DNA from: Onchidella celtica | Taxonomy: Eukaryota > Mollusca > Gastropoda > Systellommatophora > Onchidiidae | DNA length: 64,000 nucleotides | Direction of reading: 5' to 3' | Assembly (NCBI GenBank): GCA_963931925.1 | Contig: OZ007582.1 | Location: forward strand, 19,183,818-19,247,817 | Shown here: positions 54,588 through 64,000 of the stretch, one piece after another | Numbering within the stretch: position 1 is the first letter of the stretch | Layout: each line of letters opens with the position of its first letter | Notes under the pieces: generated by a model | Told to the model about the DNA's origin: nothing | Databases searched by the model: none | The model's input: the letters and a program-made list of their open reading frames with translations, nothing else | Position numbers and translations under genes: made by a program

Positions 54588-55258
54588 ATAACAGATCTGT
54601 CCTTTTATACTGTATACTTTCAGTGCTGTAAGAGTTAATATGTGTTCTTCCGTACTCATTTCCCGTCACCACTATAACTATAAGGAAATAAAATTTAACC
54701 CAAAGCAAGACAAACTGGCAAAGGACAATGCACGTTTGCTGAGAACTTCATTTTGAGATGAGGGTTTAGTGCTAGGTTTAGGGTTAGCAGTGGTGATAAT
54801 TACAACATTCAACCAGAAATCACATTTCCCATTGATGATTTGATTAACCTAACCTTTTAAAAACAGTCAGCTTCACATTTAATTCCGGCCAGGCCCAACG
54901 CTGTTCCAGACCCTACATGATGACCAATGAGCTCTTCCACCATCTTATGTGCATCAACATAGAATTTTCTCATTTTACAGAACAGCCTTTGAAAGTGTGG
55001 GCCACTTTCTTATTCTTGGACATGGCGAAACCGTTTCTGGGCATATAACTTCAAAACTATTAGTATTAAAGATATCGTTACTCTGTGGTGAATGTGATAT
55101 ATGCAGTAATCATACTCAAACCACCAAAATCATTGATATGCCAGTATGTGAGATGGACTATTAGCTGATCATTAAAAGTATGAAATAAGATTGCAAAGGA
55201 AACAATATTGACGGGCAAAAATAATAGTATGCATAATAATGAATACAAACAATTGCAT
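54588..55258. other. Spacer between micro-hairpin copies and candidate 3' UTR
   Basis: AT-rich sequence without recognisable exons, tRNAs or element ends. Confidence 0.45.
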
Positions 55259-57643
55259 AACAAAACAATCATTTTATTTTTATTGGTCAATGCATAAACA
55301 ACAGTGAGTGTAACATTTGTTCATATATATACCAGAATGTTAGTGACACTGTATAAGTGAAAAGTGCGTTTCACAAAAAAAACAATACCATAAACTGTCA
55401 GCCCACTCACCCCTCAACAGTCTGTTGCACTGTACAAAGAAAACTAAAGACAATAGACAAAGAACAGCTATTCCCCCCCCCCCCCCCCCCCATTCCAAAG
55501 ATCATGATCTTCTGATTCAAATAAAACAAAAAGACATACAAACACCATGATATAAATTTCAGCTACCATTACTTTTATCTGCTGGTTAAAATCTTTCAAG
55601 TTATTTCTAATGATGAGAAATATGATAAATGATGTTAACTTTTACATGCCAGTATTTTGGGATTTTTTTCCGCCAGTCTATGACGACAACGACGAAACAT
55701 GTTTTCAATTTCAAAACTGATGAAAATGTCCTAATTCTCCTTTGAGCTTCCAACATATAGGTTTGGAATCTGGTGTAGTTATTCATTTTCAAAGCAGTTG
55801 GACCAATTCGAAAAAGTAAGATTACAGGAAAAGAACTGTTTCAGGATATTCTTCAAACTTTTTTTTTTCACCTGCATTCATTTATGTGACATTCTGAGAA
55901 TTACAGTAAAGTAAAAAGAAGTAATAAATTGCATTCTAATCTATACTTGTGTACAAATGACTAGGGAAAGACAAAAAAACAACCACAACTAATCATATAA
56001 TGTGTGTGGGTACGATTTGTGAAAATATAGCATTCAAGTGACATTTTTTGCAGTCAAGTGTTGAAAAATGAAGAATACCTGAGATAATATGGGAAAGTAA
56101 CAAATCATTTAAGGAAAAAACAAAACCAAAAAAAAACAAGGATAACAAAAACATAGATCAACAACAATTAAACTTTGTACCACAAAATTACAAAATTATT
56201 CAAGAGTTACTGGGTTTAAAAATGATATAGAGCGGCTATACTCTATTTGTATATATATATCAACTGAGTAGAAATATAAATGGAAGTTTTAAAAAACCTG
56301 GAACAAAAATATTATCATAGATAATGAGTAAAAGTAATATCAAGTATTCAATATAAACGTGTAAAAACCAAAAAAGCAAAGGAAAGAAACAAACAACGAA
56401 ATCTCCCATTTTCGAGAACAGAAGCAGAGGGTCTCTCTTCAAGCTTCAGGTATGAAAATAAAACCAAAAAGTCCAGAAGTATCTCAGGTAACATAGGGCT
56501 ATGTTTTAAGACAGTTTTGGTGATCTAATAAAAGAGTTCACATTTATTTTATAAACAACGTGGTAAACAAAACATAAAACCCCAAAGAGCTCCACGTATT
56601 ATATTCATGTTGTGTTTGACTTTTTAATCTATATTCTAGATCTGTAAAATTATCAGGTCTTCCAAGGAAAGAAAAAAAAAAGAACTACTTGTATCATATA
56701 AAGAAAATCTCATAGCCAGGCAGTGAAATAAACCAGAGAGCACATGTAGCAAGGACCTTTCATCTTCAACCACAGAGAGATGTTAACAACGTGAAAATGA
56801 CACAGCCACACAGGACCAGTTTGTAGCAATACAATCATCCATTTTTAAAGTTCTGTGAAAGATTTTTATTCTTTCTTTGCATAAAAAAAAAAAAAATTCC
56901 GTACAAATATTTATATATTTTTGATAAATCAAAACTAGATGAGTAATCTGTTCAGGCCCACATGGTGCTGGTAATAGCAACTTGCATGGGCCAGATGGGA
57001 AATGTAGGAAATGTATTTTAGCAATCTGAATTAGTGCTATTATTATTTATTTATCTATATTTTATCTTCACGAATCTTTTACAAATCTTCTTTCAAACAG
57101 TAACATTTTGTGCCAAAGGGTCCCCCTTGACTGTCTTTACAATATCATTATATCTTTATCAAAGGGTCCAGTCTTGTAAAAACTCAATAAAAATTTTACG
57201 GTAAATCCAACTGCTCAATCAGTCAACCATATACAGTATAAATTTAAAGTTTACATAATTTACTTCTCGACAAAACTATACAATAAAATTCTGTATAATA
57301 AATGATTTAAATGGAACTTGTGATATTTTAATATGTAATAAATTCATGGCATAATGTACAAAAAATATTAAATTGTACTGGTAGTGGTACATTATATAAT
57401 AAAGAAATAACAATAACGTTTTCTAAAAAGGTTTGTTAGGTGTTTTGTTTGATTGGTTACTGTTAAAACAGTTTAAGGCTTAAATACTGAATAAAAAAAG
57501 GCTAGGATAGAAATACTGGCACATTTGTAAGAAAGTGGTATATTTTGTGACTGAGGCACGGAGTAAATTATACAAAGCACCTCATGAATACATGAAAATA
57601 CATTCCATTAAGAACAGGACACATTATGACCCAGCCAGCCACC
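55259..57643 (-). other. Probable 3' UTR of the unidentified minus-strand gene
   Basis: The sequence is long, AT-rich and free of transposon ends. It follows the stop codon at 57644 on the minus strand. A plausible pair of minus-strand polyadenylation signals lies near 55270-55284 (AATAAA followed by a second AATAAA-like word). A poly-C run (plus strand) sits at about 55473-55490. Confidence 0.35.
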
Positions 57644-57757
57644 CTACATCAATCTGACCTCAAATTTGCTTATAGGAATGACACCGTTCCCACTCAGACC
57701 CACTAGCTGTGACATCGCACTGCCAAAGTGCCACTGATTTGATGAAGGAAATCCGCC
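57644..57757 (-). CDS. Candidate terminal exon of an unidentified gene
   Basis: Behind an acceptor-like ATAACCTTCAG, the frame encodes 37 residues in 114 nt, GGFPSSNQWHFGSAMSQLVG and then LSGNGVIPISKFEVRLM, before a TAG. The composition looks like genuine conserved protein rather than random frame, and there are no internal stops. I do not recognise the family. The upstream exon would lie to the right, and the LTR retrotransposon may sit in the intervening intron. The acceptor's pyrimidine tract is weak, so the exact start is uncertain. Confidence 0.4.
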   Translation of the reverse strand, partial: GGFPSSNQWHFGSAMSQLVGLSGNGVIPISKFEVRLM

Positions 57758-58737
57758 CTGAAGGTTATACTACTAACTCTATGGAAATCCTAAACAAATC
57801 TACTTCAGGCTGACATAGGCATGCCAGCTGGGCTGTCCTTTAAACACTATATGTGTAAAGATTTTAACATTTAATGATGCCTTATTGTTTTCTCCATACT
57901 TAAAGACAACACTTTAATCTCTTTGATGGTTTTGTAGAGTAATGCGCAAGGAGAAAAAAGTGTTCATCCACAAGGGAAGTGCATATAATATATTATATAT
58001 AAATAATCAAATAACAGCCTAACATTTTCAACAAGGTAAAACATGAGAAACAGAATCTAACAGTCTTACACTCTCAGCACTACAAGAAACAAAGCCTCGT
58101 GACATCAACTGTGATACAATAAATCATTACCCACAATTTTTCATTACTGTACGTTTGTAAGACAGATAACTTCAAATATAAACTGTTCTAATGTCTGACA
58201 TGAAACAGATGCTTGAACTTGTTTTCACCTTAGATATCAATAAATTTATGACATCCTCCAGAATTTACGGCAAAATGTACATGAATTGTACACTGACATT
58301 AAAAAATACCTGGTTATCAGCAGAATGAAGAAGAATAGGAAAAAATATAATTACAAATGTCCCCCCCCCCCCTCACTTTTTTAATTCACCAAGTGAAAAG
58401 TGTATGCTTTCCAAATGTTCTTTAAGTAGCTTTCAATACTGACAAAATTATTATGCAAAAAAATGCTTTTCCCCAGAACATTGACATTCCAAGCTGTTTT
58501 TATACTGGCATAGCTGTACATTTACAACAGGCTATCAACACTTGTGTGTGAATTGGTGTAAATTATCAGAAGGAAACCGTCTTTGCACAGTGCAAACATA
58601 TTCAATAAGACACACAGACAATTGGATTCCCATTGGCTGCAACATAGTTCATCAATATATAGAGTGTCTGATAAAAATAGGTAGTACGTAGATAAAAGCC
58701 ATTCAATTCATATTATGGTTTCTAAAAAGATGAGACC
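57758..58737. other. Non-coding stretch left of the LTR retrotransposon
   Basis: This is probably intronic if the exon at 57644-57757 is real. A poly-C run lies at about 58361-58372. No other feature was recognised. Confidence 0.45.
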
Positions 58738-58742
58738 GAGTT

Positions 58743-58947
58743 TGTAACATATGTCAAACTGGCAACCTACACGTTTGGCACCTGATGCCAGAGAGACCTG
58801 GCAATGCACCAACGAACTTTGTATCGGACTTCCGGCCACCCCCTCAGGCTAGCAACAAGATTTCCCTGCCTACTTTTATGATCTAGATCTATGAACATCA
58901 TCTACAATCTATAAGGTTAGTATACACGATATAACTAGTCTTTTACA
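58743..58947 (+). repeat. 5' LTR
   Basis: The 205-bp LTR starts TGTAACATATG and ends CTTTTACA. It carries a GATCTAGATCT motif at 58880-58890. No TATA box stands out. Confidence 0.96.
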
Positions 58948-58965
58948 TGGTGTCAGTACTCACAA
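58948..58965 (+). promoter_or_regulatory. Primer-binding site, tRNA-Leu-like
   Basis: TGGTGTCAGTACTCAC begins directly after the 5' LTR. Its first nine bases are complementary to the 3' end of a tRNA-Leu (TGACACCA end). Complementarity beyond that was not checked against a real tRNA. Confidence 0.65.
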
Positions 58966-59025
58966 CCTAGCCCATATTTGATTAAGGTACAACCCACCAG
59001 AACCCAGGTCTAGTAAAATCCAAAC

Positions 59026-59799
59026 ATGCATTCCAACAACCCGTTTGAGCACCCATCCATCGATTGGGGAGCCCCTGATCTCTACAAAGAATTCACACGA
59101 TTCAAAGATCACGTAGGATTCGTGTTCAGTGGACCCTTGTCGGATTTGACTCCTAAACGACAGGCAGGTTGGTTGGGGACTTGGATTGGCTCTCAAGGTC
59201 GGGAAATCTATCGCACACTCCAATGGGAGGATGGGGACAAAGATGACCCAGACAAAGTTCTAAGCAAGTTCGCGGAGTACGTCAGGCCCAGGAAGAACAA
59301 AAGGATTGCTAGGCACAATCTCAAACAGCGGCGCCAAACACAGACAGAGTCCTTCGACAAATTCCTCACGGAGCTAAGACTGATCATCATGGATTGCGAT
59401 TACTCAGAACCTGATGACATACTGATCGACTGTATCATTAATGGAGTCTATGACCGAAAGGTACAAGAACGGCTGCTGGATAGGGGTGAGGCCCTAACAC
59501 TGCACAAAGCTATTGAAATCTGTCAACAATTCGAAACGTCGAAGAAACAAGTTCAAATCGTACGCGGCCAGGAGGAGGACCCTTCGGTCACTGAAATACA
59601 TGAGATGAAACAGAAACCCTCAACAAACTCCAGAAAAGCCACGCAATCGAACTGCTACCGCTGTGGAGGAGACAACCAGCACCCTAAAACAAGAGGGAAA
59701 TGTCCTGCGCAAGGCACATCCTGCTCATTGTGTAAAAAAGCCAAATCACTGGGCCAAGGTCTGCCGTTCACAAAAGAAGATTCACAGCATCACACCTAG
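59026..59799 (+). CDS. gag: Gag (capsid/nucleocapsid) of the LTR retrotransposon
   Basis: This 257-residue frame begins at the first ATG downstream of the primer site. The capsid-like part includes GWLGTWIGSQGREIYRTLQW and SFDKFLTELRLIIMDCDY, typical of Gypsy-type Gag. Near the C-terminus a cysteine cluster CYRCGG...KC is followed by CSLCKK. The second knuckle would need residues that lie in the pol frame. Gag therefore ends out of frame shortly after the A-run, with a non-homologous tail of about 20 residues. The protein would assemble the particle and bind the RNA genome. Confidence 0.88.
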   Translation: MHSNNPFEHPSIDWGAPDLYKEFTRFKDHVGFVFSGPLSDLTPKRQAGWLGTWIGSQGREIYRTLQWEDGDKDDPDKVLSKFAEYVRPRKNKRIARHNLKQRRQTQTESFDKFLTELRLIIMDCDYSEPDDILIDCIINGVYDRKVQERLLDRGEALTLHKAIEICQQFETSKKQVQIVRGQEEDPSVTEIHEMKQKPSTNSRKATQSNCYRCGGDNQHPKTRGKCPAQGTSCSLCKKAKSLGQGLPFTKEDSQHHT

Positions 59800-62700
59800 T
59801 GAACAGGACTCAGAAGAAGAACTCATGGCCATCTATTCCTATGCCACAGTTGACAACCGACATACAAAAGACAAATGGACCCAGGGGCTGTTAGCATCAG
59901 GAACACCCATGTCTTTCAAAATCGACACCGGAGCAAAGTGTAACACTATTACGGTGGCCGACTACCAAGCCATTTCAGATCAATGTCCCATTCGACATTC
60001 ATCAAAAATCCTTCGGACCTACTCAAACCACCACATTCACCCAGTGGGTGCAGTGGACATTGAATTAGCACACAAAGCCACAACTGTGACTGAGGAATTT
60101 CAAGTTGTTAACCTGCAACAAGAAAATGTGATTTCCGGCAGAGTTGCTGAAACACTCGGTCTCCTCACTCGCATATCATCACTCTCCAACTCCAACAGGC
60201 TTCAACAGGAGTTTCCAGATGTTACAGAGGCTACTGGGACCCTCCCTGGAAAGTATTCAATCAAACTGAAGGATGGGGCAGTAGGAGTCGTTCATCCACC
60301 CAGGCGGCAACCTGCTGCATTAAAACAGAAAATCATTGACAAACTAAATGAGATGGTATCAAATGGTCACATTGCCAAGGTGGAGGAACCAACTGAATGG
60401 GTGAACAGCATGATGGTGGCTGTCAAAAATGACAAAATCAGGATCTGCCTCGACCCCAAAGATTTGAACAAGGCCATTAAAAGGGAACACTACCCTATGA
60501 GGACCATAGAGGAGGTTGTACAAGAAATTCCAGGCTGTAAACTATTCTCTACACTCGATGCAAAGAGCGGATTCCTTCAGATGAAACTCGATGAAGCGTC
60601 ATCCCTCCTTACGACATTCAACACGCCAGTGGGGCGCTACAGATGGCTGAGGTTACCATTTGGAATCAGTTGCGCACCAGAGGTCTTCCAAAGAATCATG
60701 GACAATATGCTGGAAGGCATCAGTGGAGCCTATGCTGTCATTGATGACATTCTCATTGCAGCCAGGACACTTGAAGAACATGACAGGATTCTACGTCAAG
60801 TCATGGAGAGGGCATCCAGCTATAATCTGAAGCTCAACTTTGAAAAGACAAGCCTCAGGCAAACACAAGTCTCTTATGTTGGACATGTACTTACAGAACA
60901 TGGACTGAAACCAGACCCGGCCAAGGTACAAGCAGTCCTCGACATGCAGAAGCCTTCAAGCAAAGATGATGTACGCCGTTTCTTGGGGTTCATCACATAC
61001 CTAGGGAAATTCTTGCCTCACCTCAGCGAGGAATCTCTTCCCTTACGTGAGGTTCTCAGGGCTGATGTGGATTTTGTTTGGGACTCGAACCAGGATGCTG
61101 TATTCACTCGCCTAAAACTCTTATGTACCCAATGCCCAGTTCTCAAATACTTTGACACGTCAGTACCTGTGGAAATCCAGTGTGATGCTTCAAGCAAGGG
61201 TCTTGGTGCTGTCCTGTTGCAGGAAGGACATCCCATAGCGTACGCCTCCAGAGCCCTGACAGACGCTGAAACAAGGTACGCACAGATTGAAAAAGAAATG
61301 CTCTCTATAGTCTTCGCTTGCAAGAAATTCCACTGCTTCATATTTGGTAAGGAAACCACAGTCTACAATGATCACAAGCCACTTGAGATGATCTTCAAAA
61401 AACCACTGATCACTGCCCCAATGAGACTGCAGAGGATGCTGCTTTCTCTTCAATGGTACGATCTGAAAATGTGTTACAGAAAGGGTGCAGATATGCAGCT
61501 GGCAGACACCCTTTCACGTGCCTACATCTCAGACAAAACCACAGAGCTTGGACCTATTGAAACCGACATCAAGCTTGTGATCTCTATCACAGATGAAAAG
61601 TACAGTGAGTTACAAGCAGCATCAGACGATGAACTAGCTCATCTGAGAGAAATCATCTTGCGAGGGTGGCCCGATCAGAAATCAGAGGTTCCACAAGACC
61701 TCCGTCCATATTGGGACTCAAGGGCGGAACTCTCAGTGTCGGACGGGATTGTAGTGAAAGGCACCAGACTGGTCATTCCACCAAGCATGAGACAACACAT
61801 GTTGTGCCTAATCCATAGATCTCATCTAGGGATCACAAAATGCAAGCAAAGGGCGAGAGAAGTGATGTACTGGCCCAGCATGAATGCCGATATCGAGGAG
61901 ACAGTCAAGAACTGCTCAAACTGTGCAGATGTCCAGAGGCAACAGATGAAAGAACCGTTGAAACCGTCACTGCTTCCTGCCTTTCCTTTCCAAAGAGTAT
62001 CCACAGATATATTTGAATTCCAAGGCTCCAACTACCTAATCATGGTTGACTCATACTCAAGATTCATACTGACAGACAGACTAAACAACCTGCAGAGTGC
62101 CACTGTGATCAATGCAATGCGCCAGGTCTTTTGTGTACATGGAATCCCTGAGATTCTGACCAGTGACTGTGGTAGGCAATATACCTCTCAGGAATTCCAG
62201 GACTTCTGCTCTAGCTGGAGCATCCAACATGCCACAAGTTCGCCACACTATCAACAGGCCAACGGTCTAGCAGAGAGAGCTGTACAGACGGTCAAAAGAC
62301 TATGGAAAAAGGGCGCTGATCAGCATCTATCCCTACTGGATTACAACAGCACACCTATGGAAGGCTACAATGCATCCCCTGCACAACTGCTCATGGGCCG
62401 CCGGCTAAGGAATAATCTCCCTATACCACAAGCACACCTTAAACCTCAATCTGTAGACGCCAGCCATGTTGCCAAAAGCTTTCTAAAGCAAAAAGCCACT
62501 CAGGCTTATCACCATGACAAAGTTGCTACCAAACCCCTGCAACCATTGAAGCCAGACCAAGAAGTACGTGTAGCGCCACTCCCTGGGCAAAGAAATTGGT
62601 TTCCTGCAGTAGTCAGCTACCAACATAACCACCCAAGATCTTACATCGTGGACACAGGCAAGACAAAGTACCGACGCAATAGACGACATATAAGACCATC

Positions 62701-62929
62701 TTCAAACAAAGCCAATGATCCGCTCAGAAGCAGAACAGTAGAACTAGAAGAACTTCCTGAAGCAATACAGGAACGGCTACCAGAGTCGCAGCAACCCGAG
62801 TCGCCAGCGAAGGAACAGGACCACCCTGGTACTAGAGACCTTTCCTCAACAGATCCACCAGTGAGACAGTCAAACTATACCACCCGTTCGGGACGTACAG
62901 TACGCCTCCCCGAACGGCTGGATCTGTAA
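59663..62929 (+). CDS. pol: Pol polyprotein (PR-RT-RNase H-integrase)
   Basis: This open frame of 1088 codons overlaps gag by about 137 nt in a different frame (+1 relative to gag). The first ATG is arbitrary. The true translation probably enters from gag near 59734-59745. Visible are the knuckle remainder NHWAKVC, protease DTG (residues 88-90) and the RT motif-A region STLDAKSGF. The RT active site is VIDD (residues 359-362, where Y or F is usual at the first position). RNase H shows QCDASSKGLGAVL (Asp 508) and an EKEML block. The integrase zinc module has His 718 and 721 and Cys 751 and 754. The core is D782, D835, E871 with exactly 35 residues between the last two. A basic C-terminal segment (YRRNRRHIRP) follows. 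No internal stop is seen. Confidence 0.95.
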   Translation: MEETTSTLKQEGNVLRKAHPAHCVKKPNHWAKVCRSQKKIHSITPSEQDSEEELMAIYSYATVDNRHTKDKWTQGLLASGTPMSFKIDTGAKCNTITVADYQAISDQCPIRHSSKILRTYSNHHIHPVGAVDIELAHKATTVTEEFQVVNLQQENVISGRVAETLGLLTRISSLSNSNRLQQEFPDVTEATGTLPGKYSIKLKDGAVGVVHPPRRQPAALKQKIIDKLNEMVSNGHIAKVEEPTEWVNSMMVAVKNDKIRICLDPKDLNKAIKREHYPMRTIEEVVQEIPGCKLFSTLDAKSGFLQMKLDEASSLLTTFNTPVGRYRWLRLPFGISCAPEVFQRIMDNMLEGISGAYAVIDDILIAARTLEEHDRILRQVMERASSYNLKLNFEKTSLRQTQVSYVGHVLTEHGLKPDPAKVQAVLDMQKPSSKDDVRRFLGFITYLGKFLPHLSEESLPLREVLRADVDFVWDSNQDAVFTRLKLLCTQCPVLKYFDTSVPVEIQCDASSKGLGAVLLQEGHPIAYASRALTDAETRYAQIEKEMLSIVFACKKFHCFIFGKETTVYNDHKPLEMIFKKPLITAPMRLQRMLLSLQWYDLKMCYRKGADMQLADTLSRAYISDKTTELGPIETDIKLVISITDEKYSELQAASDDELAHLREIILRGWPDQKSEVPQDLRPYWDSRAELSVSDGIVVKGTRLVIPPSMRQHMLCLIHRSHLGITKCKQRAREVMYWPSMNADIEETVKNCSNCADVQRQQMKEPLKPSLLPAFPFQRVSTDIFEFQGSNYLIMVDSYSRFILTDRLNNLQSATVINAMRQVFCVHGIPEILTSDCGRQYTSQEFQDFCSSWSIQHATSSPHYQQANGLAERAVQTVKRLWKKGADQHLSLLDYNSTPMEGYNASPAQLLMGRRLRNNLPIPQAHLKPQSVDASHVAKSFLKQKATQAYHHDKVATKPLQPLKPDQEVRVAPLPGQRNWFPAVVSYQHNHPRSYIVDTGKTKYRRNRRHIRPSSNKANDPLRSRTVELEELPEAIQERLPESQQPESPAKEQDHPGTRDLSSTDPPVRQSNYTTRSGRTVRLPERLDL

Positions 62930-63087
62930 CCTATCTACTATGAAACGAGTGTGTGGCAAGGCACAGTTACATACTGATCGTCAAGAATGTCAAGTGTATA
63001 TAAATATATGTTAGTGTTGTGTTTTTCTGGCCCATGTTTTTGACTTCACATGTTGTGTATATTGATTGAATACTAAAATGGAATTGG

Positions 63088-63098
63088 AAAAGGGGAGA
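63088..63098 (+). promoter_or_regulatory. Polypurine tract
   Basis: AAAAGGGGAGA lies immediately before the 3' LTR. It is the expected plus-strand primer of reverse transcription. Confidence 0.85.
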
Positions 63099-63303
63099 TG
63101 TAACATATGTCAAACTGGCAACCTACACATTTGGCACCTGATGCCAGAGAGACCTGGCAATGCACCAAAGAACTTTGTATCGGACTTCCGGCCACCCCCT
63201 CAGGCTAGCAACAAGATTTCCCTGCCTACTTTTATGATCTAGATCTATGAACATCATCTACAATCTATAAGGTTAGTATACACGATATAACTAGTCTTTT
63301 ACA
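63099..63303 (+). repeat. 3' LTR
   Basis: This is 205 bp and identical to the 5' LTR except at two positions (ACGTTT versus ACATTT, and CCAACG versus CCAAAG). It is followed directly by the GAGTT duplication. Confidence 0.96.
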
Positions 63304-63308
63304 GAGTT

Positions 63309-63656
63309 ATAAAAATGTACATCATTCATCAATGAATTATTTCTAACAGCATTATATCATGGTTTCTTAACTCATTCAATGTCATGGGGATTCCCAGGTT
63401 TATGCCAAGGTATTTTTAGAATATTACATCTTTGAAGGAAGTGCTACTGAAAAATGATGAAAACTGTGCTGATATTACAGTTTATACCGAAACTGTAGAA
63501 GTCTGTCTAATACTACTAATATAACCTGAGCAACGAAATCAAGTTACCGTCTATTTATCAACTATCAGTAAAGCCCTGATAGTCCATGAATTGCACTGAA
63601 TAAGTTAAAAGACATGATTTAAAACAATGTACATCAACTAATCAATCATTTCTCAC
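63309..63656. other. Non-coding stretch right of the LTR retrotransposon
   Basis: No coding frame or element was recognised. It is probably intronic. Confidence 0.45.
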
Positions 63657-63782
63657 AAAAGATGCATTGAACAAATATTATCAGCTCTTCCTTTTGTTCT
63701 GCAGGTATTTATTATTTCATCAGCAGTACTGGGTTTTTCTTCCCTGATCTGCTCATTCACAGCATCAACAACTAACAAGATA
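63657..63782 (-). CDS. Candidate internal exon of an unidentified gene
   Basis: The acceptor has a strong T-run (TATTTTTTTTAG) and the donor is GTGAGA at 63656-63651. The 126-nt exon (phase 1 in, phase 2 out) encodes ILLVVDAVNEQIREEKPSTA followed by DEIINTCRTKGRADNICSMH. This looks like conserved protein, but I cannot name it. It may belong to the same gene as 57644-57757, although the phases require at least one further exon between them. Confidence 0.45.
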
Positions 63783-63907
63783 CTAAAAAAATATATTGGA
63801 ATGTTATGCTAGGCATTCTTTTTTTGTTGTAGTTGTGCCATGAAGTTGTTGTAGTGTGGGCCTCATTTCAACGTAGGGAACCATCCTATTAGCAATATTT
63901 TTCTTAC

Positions 63908-63939
63908 CACAAACAGTAGTTTCTCCATACCAAATCTAT
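63908..63939 (-). CDS. Candidate 32-nt exon upstream of 63657-63782
   Basis: The acceptor is CCATTATCAG and the donor GTAAGA. It encodes IDLVWRNYCL plus two bases of a Cys codon that is completed by the next exon, so the phases agree. The intervening intron would be 125 bp. Its small size makes it easy to overcall. Confidence 0.3.
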
Positions 63940-64000
63940 CTGATAATGGCACTTAACAGATAAAGGACACTTCTGAGAATTGTTTGAAGGTTGTCTCCAT

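Larger units (their letters stand above)
58743..63303 (+). mobile_element. Ty3/Gypsy-type LTR retrotransposon, structurally complete
   Basis: Two 205-bp LTRs (TG...CA), a perfect 5-bp duplication GAGTT (58738-58742 and 63304-63308), a primer-binding site, gag, pol and a polypurine tract are all present in the expected order. Pol order is protease, RT, RNase H, integrase, which marks the Ty3/Gypsy group. The LTRs differ at only two of 205 positions, so insertion was recent. No envelope-like frame follows pol. The one potential lesion is the gag-to-pol frame change within a run of six A at 59734-59739. Confidence 0.97.

Overview
This is a stretch of animal nuclear DNA, most likely from a gastropod mollusc. 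It has split genes with GT-AG introns, long AT-rich non-coding DNA, and a dense and varied transposon load. The short motif AGATCTAGATCT is scattered through the window, and tRNA-derived SINEs and RTE/Jockey-like LINEs of a type common in molluscs are present. The species assignment is an inference. There are no bacterial operons, rRNA genes or CRISPR arrays. Most short open frames here are chance frames in repeats or introns.

Host genes. (1) The plus strand carries the last three recognisable coding exons (14386-14451, 15269-15552, 17041-17282) of a protein disulfide isomerase-family gene that resembles PDIA5. It ends in the ER-retrieval signal KEEL and has a long 3' UTR. (2) The minus strand carries a complete seven-exon UBE2Z gene (ubiquitin-conjugating enzyme E2 Z). 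It spans 51839 down to 35859 and encodes 345 residues. All splice phases agree and the catalytic cysteine is present. (3) The right end of the minus strand holds probable exons of one or two unidentified genes: a terminal coding exon at 57644-57757 followed by an AT-rich 3' UTR, and two phase-compatible exons at 63657-63782 and 63908-63939.

Mobile elements by region. 0-6 kb: dispersed and tandem repeats and a SINE. 8.5-12.1 kb: an almost full-length but frameshifted endonuclease/RT LINE. 12.1-13.7 kb: two small inverted-repeat elements. 15-16.3 kb: two tRNA-related retroposons inside PDI introns. 22-25 kb: a pogo-like element, a long fold-back repeat and a hAT-like element. 25.9-28.9 kb: a dead mariner split by a 2-kb insertion. 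29.8-31.9 kb: two small inverted-repeat elements and a SINE. 36.8-39.5 kb, 42.0-45.4 kb, 46.8-48.7 kb (a second LINE) and 50.2-51.0 kb: elements filling UBE2Z introns. 58743-63303: a young Ty3/Gypsy-type LTR retrotransposon with two 205-bp LTRs that differ at two sites, a 5-bp target duplication, a tRNA-Leu-type primer site, gag, and an intact pol in a different frame.

The most unusual signal is a tiny element of about 52 bp with an almost perfect internal hairpin. It is present five times, always in the same orientation, and four copies have clear 9-17 bp flanking duplications (the fifth only a weak 6-bp match). One copy sits inside a repeat whose sister copy in the same window lacks it. It behaves like a retrotransposed hairpin RNA, or like the extreme 3' tail of an unseen LINE.
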